From: Parus major
Lineage: Eukaryota; Chordata; Aves; Passeriformes; Paridae
Reading direction: 5' to 3'
Length of the DNA: 64,000 nucleotides
Assembly: GCF_001522545.3 (NCBI RefSeq)
Contig: NC_031771.1
Span: forward strand, 33,987,090-34,051,089
Made by a program: the position numbers and the translations under genes
In this document: positions 26,359 to 38,100 of the stretch, piece by piece
Position numbering within the stretch: position 1 is the first letter of the stretch
Layout: each line of letters opens with the position of its first letter
The notes under the pieces: generated by a model
Seen by the model: only the letters and a program-made list of their open reading frames with translations
What the model was told of the DNA's origin: nothing
The model's database searches: none

Positions 26359-28378
26359 ACTCCACACACATCAGTGTGAGATCCACCATATCGTCATCCC
26401 CTTTAACTGTTTTCTTCACTGCCATTAAAAGCTATAAAATATATATATATAAAATAATGCTTTACGTAGATAATCTCTTTGTTTTGTGTTTTTGGAGGTG
26501 GTGGTGATATTTATATGTAAAGATATTTGTATTTAATGTATTTAATGAGGTATAAGCAGGAAAATCAGCGTGCTTTCAATTTATTCACAACTGTGTCTAT
26601 GGGTAGAGCACTCAGCTGTGTCATACAGGCACTATGAAAAAAAAATAAAGAAATAAATTCTTCCTTCGGGATTTTCACTGATGTTTACTTAAATTGTATT
26701 AGAGAGGTGTGATCGTGCTCACAGAGGCCCTGGCCATCAAAAAATAAACTTGAATGCCAGAATTTAATAGGAAGATTTCTTGCAGTTATTTGTAGCACAT
26801 CTTGACATGTAATTCAGGGCAGAAAAACGTTTATAATATCCAATTTCAGTGTCACCACAGCACTTGTACTTGATTCCACTTTTATTTTTTTCCTTTTTTT
26901 TTTTGTGAATCTACTTATTTTGGTAGAAGAAGGATTTGCTTTGAGATTAAGGCATTTTGAAACTTATAACACTTCAAAAAGAAAAGGTAAGAACATTAAG
27001 CTACTTTAGTTAGATTTCTCAGTCCGAACAAATTCCTAGAAATAAATAGAGCTGAAATGATTGCATTTTCAAAAATGTATAAGGAAAAAAGTATTTTAAA
27101 ATAATAAAAAAAAATTAAAATTTTCAAAAAGTTCACCAAATAAACTGATTTATATAGAAAACTTTTCTCTCTAAACTACACAGAAGAAATTAATTTGGGT
27201 CATCTGTAAGTATATGAAATCAAGTCTGCATGTGCCAAAATAAAAACATAGAACAAGTAAAAATAATCTCCGAAACATTCATCAAATTGAAATGTAGCAC
27301 TAGATTATGCTGCCCCTGCCTAATATCAACCCAAAAACTCACAAGCAGTAGACAAAACAATGCTGGATGAAACACAGTTTTGTTTCCATTAGGTTTCTAT
27401 AATTTTTTCATCTATATTTTTTTTCATTTGGATTAAAGAAAACAAAACAATAGAACTGTTAGAAGGACTATGACCCTAGAAAGAAGTGTAGTCTTTTCAG
27501 TCGGCCTCCTGGGAAAACCAATGACACAGAGTTCAACTTTAATCTTCTGGAACATAGTCAAATTGTCTGCATGTCTGCTCATAAATACCTGTTGGACAGA
27601 TCTGGCCAAATACTAGTCCAGGAACTGAGTGGATTTTGTTCTCAAGAATTTAATCCAGTTAAAGAGATTAATGCAGATAACAAACTCTTACTGCTCCCCA
27701 CGGCACACAGGGAAGCCTTTGGTAAGAGGGGATGACTTTCACAGTCCAATGGCTCCTTCAATGCACATGGTCTTCAATTATATTTTAATAAAGTTAAGTA
27801 CAAATGGATATATGAATCTGTGTATTTGTTGTCATAATGCAAAAAATTTCACACCACTCACAAATTACCAAAAAATTTCTGAGTAATGTTAAATGGTCTT
27901 GTACTTTAAAAAGGACATTATTTTAATCTCTTCTTTTAATCAACTTTTTTCCTAAGGATTATCACCTCCTACTGTTCACTTAATTATATCCCATGAATTA
28001 TGGTATGAGCTCATATTACTTTTAATTTCTTTTTTGATAGACTTATTGGACTTGGCTTTTTTTTCTTTTTTTTTTAATCAACTTCTTTGTAACAGATGAA
28101 CATCCCTCCCAGTTTAGGGAAATATTATTTTGTCTAATATTGCTATTTACTATTTTGTTTTATCTTAAAGAAAAACAACAATAAATCTTGAATAACAGTT
28201 GAAAAACACTCTATAACACAAGCTAGGATTTATGGTAACACGATACATTTAAATATCTCCCCACTGCCTGGCTTTACAGCGGGAATACTGAAGGATGATA
28301 GAAATTTCTCTAAGGAGCTCAGGTTTTTCTCCCTAGTGAACATCTTCTCCATAGCTGTTCTTCACAGGGTACCTCACA

Positions 28379-28640
28379 TTTGGATAATGAGGCTGAGAGG
28401 AGCCAGGAGGAGCAGGATGGATAACCGCGTCGGGAGCTTGGCTGGGCTCAGCATCGCCTTTGATCCCAGGCAGGTAAAGATTAACCCTAGTGCCAGCCTC
28501 AGCCTCTGCAGCTGGAGCAAAGCAGACTACAGACATGAAGGGGAAAGCTGGGCCCAGCAGGGACTTGCCCAGGGCCAGGGATTGTGGGTGAAGGGAGCAC
28601 CAGGAAAAGGGAAAAGCAAGCATGAAGGCACAGCACCTGT
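28379..28640. other. GC-richer island with overlapping open frames
   Basis: This is the least AT-rich stretch of the 3' flank and contains CpGs (for example ACCGCGTCGGGAGC). A 135-codon frame on the plus strand (28336-28743) and 96- and 125-codon frames on the minus strand overlap here, as expected when stop codons are rare for compositional reasons. A CAG/GTAAAG donor-like site lies near 28474. No family is recognised. It might be a transcribed non-coding exon, an old regulatory island or an unrecognised repeat. Confidence 0.25.
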
Positions 28641-29001
28641 GGATACACTCTGGAGGCTGTGCAGGGAGAGAAAGAGCAGTACTGAGCTTGCTGAAGAAAG
28701 GCAGGCAAAAATATCTGCTCGTGCATGTATTTCCATGTGTTGAATGCTGAGAATTAGGTTTAACATTTCCATCAGAATCTTTGGAAGATCTGTAGGGAAA
28801 AAAAAAATAACACTAAAGGCCAGAGGCCTGCTATAACCAAAAAGCAAAACAAGTTGAATAGGCTCATGAAGAAATATCACTGTAGATGATTTTATCATTT
28901 GCAAAGTATCTAATAACTGCAGTTGAGTAAAATTTATGCCACTTCTTATGTGAAAAATTTCCCCTAATCCATTAATTCACTATTTTTCCTTAAGGTTGTC
29001 G

Positions 29002-29050
29002 TTCTTATAACACAGAGGTTCATATATATTCTTATAGCACAGAGGTTCAT
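29002..29050 (+). repeat. Short tandem duplication, 27-bp unit
   Basis: TTCTTATA(A/G)CACAGAGGTT recurs at 29002 and 29029 with one substitution, separated by CATATATA-type sequence. Confidence 0.88.
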
Positions 29051-32000
29051 TTAAAACAAAAATAAAAATATTGGACTATGTCTTGAATGTATGTGTGTGT
29101 ATATTTAAAAGATATGAAAACTACTACATTGCAAAAACTCTTCACATGTGTCACATGCAAAAATCAGATTTTCCAGACTGATCACCTTCAAATCCTTACT
29201 TTTCTTCCTTGTGTTAGTGAAAAACAACCTTGCTGCAGTGGGGACAGGAGGATAAATGCAGCAGAGGTCCTCTTCTGCATCATCCCCTGAGCTGTTTAAA
29301 GTGATACAAACTCTACCCTGTAGTTCCATGCAGTTGTATATGTGACACATCAGCCCTGCCACCATGTTACCCATGCTGGAAACAGATCCTGAGAGTGCCT
29401 GGCCAGATGACCAGTGCCCAGGTCCTGCTGTGACAATTAAAGGTCTACAAGTTTCTCCCAGCCATCTGCTCCTTTCAGGAGAAACATGACTTTAGACTGT
29501 CCAAAATCACTATGTTCCCAGTAGCATTTTCCCCTTGTACCTTGTCAGAAACTCTCACTACTCCTAAAGCCCTGGTCCTGCAAAGCATACCTGTATATGA
29601 TGCTTTAACTGAGGTACAGGTCTCAAGCCCAGCTTATCACCTAGCAGCTGGGGCTTACTAGGAAAGGAAAATCTTATACTTCTTTTTATCTGTCTTCCTT
29701 TTTCACTGCTCTCATCCCTGTTTCCAAGCATGTGGTACGTTGCTGCTCAGTGGCATTGGTACATCCCCTCCTCCGTAGAAAAATTTTGTGTTGCTTCAGC
29801 TCCAATTCAAATTATGGCACAAGGAACAGCATGTCATGGAGAAGTAAATAATGAAAGGAAAGCAGAGATATTAATTAAACACCTTAAAGAGGTAACTGTG
29901 CTTAACATGTTTCATACTTCAGAAGATGGCATCAATATGAAGCATTCAACATTGCTGTCTTGGGAAAGGTTTCCATCTGCTTAGTCAGTTCAAACCAGGC
30001 AGCTGATGAACCTGACACTTTTCTTCTGTGTTTAACCATGTGATTTATTTTATTATTACAAAAGGATAAAGTGGTGAGGATGTGATTGTACATACAATTA
30101 ATCTTGCGGAATTGTAAAATTCCAGGAATTGATTTGCATGCTTTAACAGGGACATGAATTTGTTGTGGATAAATTTGTTTCCCCATGAGATTTGTTCTAA
30201 AATTAATATTTATCCTTATGAAGAAATACATGTGAGTAAAGATATTTAATAAAATGCAGGATTTAGAGTCTCAGATTCAGTCAAATATTCCCTATTAACC
30301 ACAGGAAAGCAATTCATGCTAAGTGTCATTTTCCTGGGCAACTGAGAAGAAAACTTATTTAGACCCTTTTAAAATCCTAGCTCTAATAATCCCTTTTCTG
30401 GCCTTCACAGTATTTCTGTCTTGAGTATCTCATCATGTAGAACCATAGGATATTCATGCAAGGATATTCTCTTGGGGTTTTTTGCTTTGTTTTTTAATGA
30501 CTCCTAAAGTAGATACACCTAGCCCCAAATCATCCCTTTCAAATATTGGAAGCTCAAGCAGTGACAAATCAAAGACTGACTCAAATGACCTTCTCTGCGG
30601 CTCACATTTATCTGACCAAAATCCACTTTACACAGGGAAAGAAAGAGCTCACAGAAGCTTTTTCTCAGGATAAATTTCTCCCTGAAAATCTGGCTGATGC
30701 TCAGACTACCGCAAGCCAAAGATGATCCACTTCTCTAGCAGTCGCCACCCCTGTTGGTGTGCCAGCAGAAACACTTACCTGTCTCCATCATTGCTAATAA
30801 CTGTTAAACACAGAAGTAACTCTGTGACGTGTTGGGGTCCTCTGCAGACACCTGAAAGAACAAGAAACTATAGCTGAAAATCTCAAAATTCAGAAACTGC
30901 TGGAGCTCCTCCCTTGTAGAAAATACAAGTTATAGGAACCCATGTGGGACAGTAAGCTGTTGAGGACAGTGAGTGCTCTGGATTTGTTCTTCCCAAATGA
31001 TATCGACCCAAAATGGAGACAGCACTGGAATGTGAGACATAAATCAGCTTGCTGCTTAACAATATATGTGGGGTTTCTGTGCAACCCAATGAAAGTAAAA
31101 TGTTTTATAACATTTTATATCTCTCTTTTGTAAGAGAGAGCTTGTATAAACATCCCCTTTCCTCCTGACATGAAATTTACTATAGTCAGATCTTTTATGA
31201 TTTATAAACTGAGCTGTGCTCTTCAGAAAACCAACTACATAAATGCTTGTGGTAACCCAGAAGTGAAAAATTTAAAAATGCATTGGTTTGTGATGATAGA
31301 AAAGATTCTAGAAACTGTTTTCATTGGCTATTATAGGAAATACAGTACATAAATATTCTGTCCTAAAATATACTACATCAGCTGAAGGTGAGTTGCAATC
31401 ATGATAATGTTCAATAAATACTCACAATCAATGCATACATATTACAATTTAAATAATTGCATTAATGTAAGATTAAAGGTTGCATATATAATTTTAATTT
31501 AATTTATGGATGGATATATATTTCCAGTTGTAGTTGAAATTCTCTTACTTTAGCTCCTGTGGAAAAAAATATCATTAATTATTTAGAAATATTAAATAGG
31601 CATATAATTTCAGTGTCTCCTGTCACCTAACTATATGCTGCATTGGTTCAAAAATTGCCATTCTCTCTACCAAGGTGTAAACACTCAGCCCCACGTCTGC
31701 CATGCACTGCTGTGCATTGTCTAAATCATGCTGATTCAATGTTCTATCTACTGGTGCTCAAAGCAGAAACGCTGTTGCTGAGGGAAACAGTCCTGCTGAG
31801 TGATAAAATAATCTTGTGCAAAAGAAAAGGGGGTGATGTGAGTGGGAGAAAGGGACTGGGAAGGATGTCTACCTCAAATCATTTTTCAATCTATTTTGTA
31901 ACATGCTATTAGTGGCATTTACGGGACATAGTAAACTGTGATGAACATGCAAAACTGAGTATCTGAAGCTAGAATCCTCTTAAATTTAAAATTTTCATTT

Positions 32001-32887
32001 AACTGCAGCCTTTTGTCCAGCAAAAACCTGCACCAAAAAGATTAGTCTACAATGGTTTTCTTGTTTCTTAAAAGCACAATAGACAAAAGTTTAGATTAAG
32101 CACAGAAGAGTTTATAGAAATCAAAATTCATTCAGCCTACCTCAGGGAAAATCAGCTCAGGCTGTCAACAAACAGAGAAGACTCTGGAAGAAACCAAATA
32201 TGCACAGACTTTGAAGTGAATCACTTATGACTGATGTGCTGTGGGAAGCTCCTCCACTCCCTTGGCTTGTGCTGCTTCTGAAAAATTGTTTGCCATTATG
32301 GCACATGTTCTCATCGAGAGCACACAAAGAGCTACATAACAGCTAGTTAACTGAGAAACAAACACATTATGGAACTGTATTTTAAATAATTTTCCTTAGT
32401 GGTATCAGGTTAGTTGGCATGGCTATTGATCTCTCTTAACCATTTCAATTACTTTGCGTGCACATGAGTAATGTAGTATAGTTATTGAGGTTTCAAAGTA
32501 TTAGCTACTGTGACATCCAGAAATCAGTATCCTCAGGAATATTCAAACTGCTGTCAGATCAGTTTCTGCTGAGCTGTTCCAAATTACAATGTAGTAATGG
32601 GATTTATTCCCAACTGTTCTTTTGACTGATATGTTAAAAATACCTGCTACCTGGTACTTCCTAGAATATGAAACTCTGTTCTAAGAAAATATTTTGCTCT
32701 CTTAGTTTTAGGATATATGATTTCTGATATTAAATGCTGATTAGGAGACATATTCAAAGCAATCTGTGCAGTAGCAAAGTCTATGGGAGAAACAAACTTC
32801 TTCCATTTTTGGTTTCAGTGACCTGTCCAGTATAGGCAAAGAAAAACTACACAAAGAATTAACAAGAACACAAAGTACACAAGTGTG

Positions 32888-32893
32888 TTTATT
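32888..32893 (-). terminator. Probable distal poly(A) signal of GPM6A
   Basis: TTTATT on the plus strand reads AATAAA on the transcript strand. A GT-rich element follows within about 35 bases, which makes it the best candidate for the main 3' end. A proximal AATAAA at 33458-33463 is the alternative. Confidence 0.65.
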
Positions 32894-32954
32894 ACATTTT
32901 GCAAGCACTTTGTTCTACATTTCAAAAACGCCACCATCAAGCTGTTGGCACATT

Positions 32955-32962
32955 TATGTACA
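32955..32962 (-). promoter_or_regulatory. Pumilio-type element in GPM6A 3' UTR
   Basis: TATGTACA on the plus strand reads TGTACATA on the transcript strand. This fits the Pumilio consensus UGUANAUA, a site for repression or localisation of neuronal mRNAs. It lies about 65 bases upstream of the distal poly(A) signal. An 8-base match can occur by chance. Confidence 0.4.
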
Positions 32963-34320
32963 AAACAGATTAATTGTAATGCCTGCTACAAAGCATTCTT
33001 TGTGAAAATACAAACTCTAATACCAGAGAAGAGCCAAAAGCATTAACATCATTACATGAGTTTAAAAGACATAGTTTTAAAAATCAGCACAAACATTTTA
33101 AGACACAAAACTGAAACACTACAATATAGAATCCAAAAAGAGGTTCCTAATACTTTTTGCAGAACTGTAATACCGGTACTGCACATTATCAGAAAACTGT
33201 TGACCCCGTAGGACAGCTTAAGTGTAAAAAAAAATTCCAAACCAAAACCAAAACCCCAAATCAAAAACACAATCAAAAAAACCCCAAAACAAGCAAAAGA
33301 AAAGAAAAAGAAAAAAAACTCAACCAACTAATACTACTTAATGCATTATCATGCCACAAGTAACTATAGTATTACCTTCTACTTACTACAAGAATCGTTA
33401 AAAATTACTGATGATGCATGACTATTAATAGTACAAAGAAGAGTTTTACTCAAGAAGTTTTATTAGAAATGCACTTACACTGAGAGAGAATTCACAATGG
33501 TCCAATAAGTGCACAAAACTACCTAAGATTTTTAACACTGACAAAAATGTCTTGTCAGGCTACATCACTTTAAAAGACACTTTACAGCATTCTTGTAGCA
33601 TTAGAAATAGGCAAAATAAAATAAAAAAAATCCACCAAATTTGGTCCAATAATACCGACTTTTCTTAAATAGGGTTTTTTGTTCTGTTTTTGATACAGGT
33701 AATTCTTTCAAATTAAGATGACCTATCTTTCTGATAACATTTTCCTATCAAAATAAAGGTTCAAATATATTACTACACTTTGAAATAATAAGCTCTGTAG
33801 TGGTCTTTCACCTTACTTCAACGTAATACAGGTAAACCATTATGTGTAGGAAAGCTAGAAGCCAAGCTATAACATTTATGGAAGTCTCCTTTAATATATC
33901 TTTTACAGTTCAGACAGGTGCAATCCATTTAAATTTTTAAAGCAGGTAAAAAGACATCTGACTCCTATGGTCACTGCATTTTTTGATATATTACTTTCAT
34001 AAATGTAGCTAAGCAGTAATTTCTTACATCATCACATGGACAGCTCCAATTTAGCATAACCATCATTGAATTAAAGAGAGATTATTCTGTAGAAAACTAT
34101 GAATAACTATATCACTTAATTAACAGTTGTCTATATACCATAACTCGTTAACAGGTAGCCGTGGTATTGAATTCCTTCAAAAGGCAAGTGGCCATGCATT
34201 GTTAGCACCACGGACTGCATGCTCACAATACAAACAGGAATTATCACCCATGGAACTTGAAACAAGAGAATATTCTTTAAAAACATCAATAATACAATGT
34301 TAACAAAGATAAGAAGCACT

Positions 34321-34378
34321 TTTTTCTTTTTTTTCTTTTTTTTTTTTCCTTTTTTCGCTTTTTTTTTTCATTTTTTTA
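34321..34378 (-). repeat. A-rich low-complexity tract in the 3' UTR
   Basis: On the plus strand this is almost pure T broken by single C and G bases, so the mRNA carries an A-rich block about 600 bases after the stop. It is a likely site of internal oligo(dT) priming, which could produce false short 3' ends in cDNA data. Confidence 0.8.
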
Positions 34379-34967
34379 CCCACTATTACAAATTTAGAAA
34401 TTGCACCTTTGATTGTTTAAAACGTTCTTAGGACCTTCATTCAAGTTGATCAGGGTCCCTCTGGCAGGTTTTCCATATATAAAGGAAAGTCATCAGAATG
34501 TTTTCTTTATATATTGTACATCATGTACAATGGTCCCTTTGAAGTATACCTGTAGTTAAAGTAGTTACTGAACTCAAAACTAAAAAGTATAAAAAGCTAC
34601 TCTTTTTTCCAAAAACATATAAGAAACAATGCAAAAGGTGTTATGCATAACACATACAAAGTGATTAAAAAAATCAAACACATAGTTGTATTTGACAATA
34701 GTTTAGTATCCTTGACCTATCAGAACTAATTAGCTTAAAGGGATTCAGGAAAGTCTATTTAGGAGCTTTGTGGTATAGAATGATCACACAAAGTAAGAAC
34801 TAATTAAGAAACCAAGTGCTAGACAACCAAGAATTGTATGTAGGTGATATGTAAGTCACCCAAACTATCTTTTGTGAGAAGCACTTTCAATTGTTTTTAA
34901 AATGATAGGATGGCCTTTAGTTAAACAACAAAGCATTCACATGTTAGGAAGTAAGACAAGGTTTCTT

Positions 34968-35120
34968 TTATGTATAAGCATTGAGCCGCTCTTTAGAGCG
35001 AGTAGAATGAATATCATGCAGCTCTTGTTCCTCCTTTGATTTAATATCCTCATATTTCTGCATTCTGCAAGCATCTTTCACATAGGCCCAGTTGGCAGAC
35101 AAGACCATGAGATAGTGAAC
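34968..35120 (-). CDS. GPM6A: GPM6A exon 7: end of helix 4, cytoplasmic C-terminal tail and stop
   Basis: The coding part of the last exon is 153 bases: 50 residues (229-278) and a TAA stop at 34968-34970. It begins at Val229 (VHYLMVLSANW) after the acceptor CTCTTACAG, in phase 0. The first residues finish helix 4. The rest is the charged cytoplasmic tail, ending in RSKERLNAYT. In mammals this tail carries phosphorylation sites around S267 and T268 and Lys/Glu residues needed for filopodium induction; the equivalent residues are all present. The tail appears unchanged from the mammalian protein as I recall it, in contrast to the diverged extracellular loop. The reading frame upstream of 35120 is open but belongs to the intron. 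Confidence 0.97.
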   Translation of the reverse strand, partial: VHYLMVLSANWAYVKDACRMQKYEDIKSKEEQELHDIHSTRSKERLNAYT

Positions 35121-38100
35121 CTGTAAGAGAGGTAAGAAGCAATAGAGGCAGTCAGAATAGAGCAAGTGCAAACCTGAAGGCTGCAGGACAGAGACTGGGT
35201 TCTCAGCAGCATGAACTAGGCATTCTTGTGTCAAGAAGTAGTACAGGACATTGATGGCAAATTCAGGCTTCATTAATCTTCAGATTACTCATCTTAATCT
35301 AATTATAGTTACTGTTACTATAATTAGTAGCTGGTAACAATAGATATAAGAAAAAAGAATCTAAAACCTGAAAAATCCACAAATCATCCCTGCATTATTT
35401 TTCAGCTAGTCTGCAAAGGTGCATGTAAAAATGTCCCCTGGTCATGTATTTATTGTACACTTTTCCCGGCTGAAGAAGTGTTTGTTAAAGTAGTTCTTAA
35501 GATAAAAATATGGCATAGACATATCTTATGGCTACATACCTAATATAAATAACTACAGGAAGTTTTGCTTTTTAATTTCTTAAAGTTAGCATTGTATTTC
35601 CATTTAGCTATTACTTCTTTCAACTACAATTTTAGCTTTGTATTTAATTCACCAATCTGGGGAAAAATTGTCAGTAACTGAAAAATAAGTTCAGTTAGGC
35701 AAAATGTGATAAAATATAACTGAAAAAAATAAGAATTTGGATGTTCTATTTACACTGTATTCAGTCAGAAAATAAAAATGTTCCACAGGGATAATCAACT
35801 GGTTTATGCTGGGGCTCTCTAGACATTTATTCCTTCCCTAGCAGGCTTTTAGACACTTTCTGATGAGAGCATCTCTTTAATTCATGTTAATCTACTTCCT
35901 CACAAGCAATGGACGATTTTGTGAGATCCAAAATATTTCACCCCCCCTCTAAGAACTAAAGGAATTATATCAGGGTTCAGTTAATAGAAAATGGAATAAT
36001 TATACAATAAATAATAGTAAAACACCTTGAGATTATGGAAATTCTCCCATTCATGTTGTACTGTTGTAGATACAAGTGTCTTAGATTCATATTAAATGAA
36101 CAGATCCATTCTAATACGATTTTTTATCTTTTGAAATATTCAATGTTATTTGGACTTTTTTTTTTTTTCCACAAATGTTTGTTGGCAATTGTTGCTGATT
36201 AGTAGAGCAAATATACAAAATATACAAAGAAATATACAAAAGTATATTTCTTCATCTGGATAATTAAGATCAAGGAAAGCACACTGAAGCCCTTAAAAAG
36301 ACCAGATATTTTTGCTACATTTTTTATCCTCATCTTTTATGCCAAGTTTCCAATTAATCCTCATTTGAGGAATACTGTCTGACTTGAGGAGGCATAAAAT
36401 AGAAGTCGTTCAGAGAATCTGTTCTCTAGGAAAAAAAACAAAATTAGAGAGTAGTATTTCTACATCTTTAGGATTTTCTTATAATCTAGAGAACACTAGC
36501 AATGCAATCCGTGAGTATAGATTTTGGAGATGGCAGCATGTTATGTGTCACTCTGGAACACTCTCTAGTCATAATTTAGTGCACAGGAGAAGGGAACACC
36601 TTCTATCCTAACTCAGCTCTTCCAATATGTTTCACTATGGGTAGTTTCTGGATCAGGCATTTCTATATCAAATGAGAGATCCTAATCCTGGATACTCATT
36701 GTACTAAATGAAACATCTTAAATTCTCCACAGTAAAACTATTGAGAAAAATCAAAATAAAAAAATAATAAAAAAATCAAAACAAACTGGTAATCCTAACA
36801 AATTTGTCACCTCAATTGCAATTTTCACACAATGAAAACATGAATACTGGTCCTTTGAGTCTGAAATTTCTGTTAAAAATACAACCTAAATCTCAGACAT
36901 GAGAATCCTGAAAGTGGGGGGCATCTGAGCAGTCTACTCACATCTTCATGACATTTTAAAACACATTTGCCAGAAATCCTCGCAACTGAAGAATCTGTGA
37001 TGAAAATGGGATTATGTAGGCAGTTTTCTTATCCTCACAGAATATTTGGTAATGACCCAGTGAGAGACAAATTTAAACTCAGTGTCTTGCAGCTTCACTC
37101 AGTATTTTTCTTTGTTAAAAAAAAAGAGTATTTTGAAGGTATATTGGTAACAGTCTGACCTTCATTAAACAGCCATTCTTTGCCCATCCTTTCTTTATGA
37201 AGTTACTGAATCAAACTACTATAATAACTGTTGAAAACTCTTGCAGTTTATATTCACTGTAAGTAGGAAGACATACCAGGAAAGACCTACTTTAACTTCT
37301 ATAATCTCAAATATATATCCATGTTTTATAATGATATATACATTGAACTGTCCCGCCACCTTTGTTATTTTTATTTTAACACCAAGTTCCTAGATAAAAT
37401 TGCCACATCAAGGAGGTCATTTCTAAGTGGCTGTGTAATTGGATTTCACAATTCCATGACCTGAATAGCCTGAAGCCAGTGAGGCCCTCATCAAGGCTTA
37501 TTTAAATTGAAGCCAGGCAGCTTCCACAGTCTGCCTCAGGAGGTTTCAATTACAGACACATGCAAGAAAGTGGAGGGTCTTTCCATACCTATTTCTGCTT
37601 AGATTTCTTCATAATGTGAAAGTATGCTTCGGTGTTTAGAAATTGTGGAATTGCAGGTAGCCTAGCAGGGTATTTGGAGGAGGGTGGGTGTATTTTTCCA
37701 TTCAGGACATGTCACAACTTCCCCAAGACCCAAGTCTAAATAACTTTTCTTCCTCTCTCTCCATGCATCTCATACCCTACAGAAGGGTGCAATCATACTG
37801 GGGAGAAGGAGAGACCACTTTATATTTCCCTTGTTCCTATTTCAGGATAATTGATTGCATCTCCACCTTGCAGGACATAATTTGTGTGGACGTTAAGGCA
37901 AATGAGTTACCAGCTCATGTGGTAACTCTTCCATAACTTTTGAGATAGGAAATTTTATATCTCATAATTAAGTTTTTCTACAGTATTTTTGGGGAAACAT
38001 CACAGGTGGAATGCATACTGGCTTTACAATCAGCTCTTGATTTTAATGATCTTTTCCATATGCATTTGTTATCTGTAATCTGTTACACATCAGAAGGAAC

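Larger units (their letters stand above)
17678..32869. other. Intergenic DNA between the LTR and the GPM6A 3' end
   Basis: No protein gene is recognised. The region contains local tandem duplications (22541-22635, 29002-29050), two CTCF-like motifs, a long T run, a possible splice-flanked exon on the minus strand (25160-25304), and a less AT-rich island (28379-28640). Frames of 90-135 codons near 19983-20458, 23887-24337 and 28333-28904 overlap each other on both strands and show no family features. Confidence 0.55.
32870..34967 (-). other. GPM6A: GPM6A 3' UTR (about 2.1 kb)
   Basis: The stretch runs from the stop codon to just past a poly(A) signal on the minus strand at 32888-32893. Downstream of that signal the transcript strand is rich in G and T (GTGTACTTTGTGTTCTTG), as expected for a cleavage site. 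The length agrees with the roughly 2-kb 3' UTR known for mammalian GPM6A. A second AATAAA on the minus strand (33458-33463) could give a shorter form. The stretch contains a Pumilio-type site, an A-rich block (34321-34378, seen as T-rich on the plus strand), and a short palindrome at 34514-34530 (TTGTACAT, C, ATGTACAA). The exact cleavage position is inferred and could be off by tens of bases. Confidence 0.75.

Noticed and set aside
28336..28904. Overlapping 135-, 125- and 96-codon frames on both strands
   Set aside because: All explained by the local drop in AT content that makes stops rare; no recognisable protein. Kept only as a compositional island.
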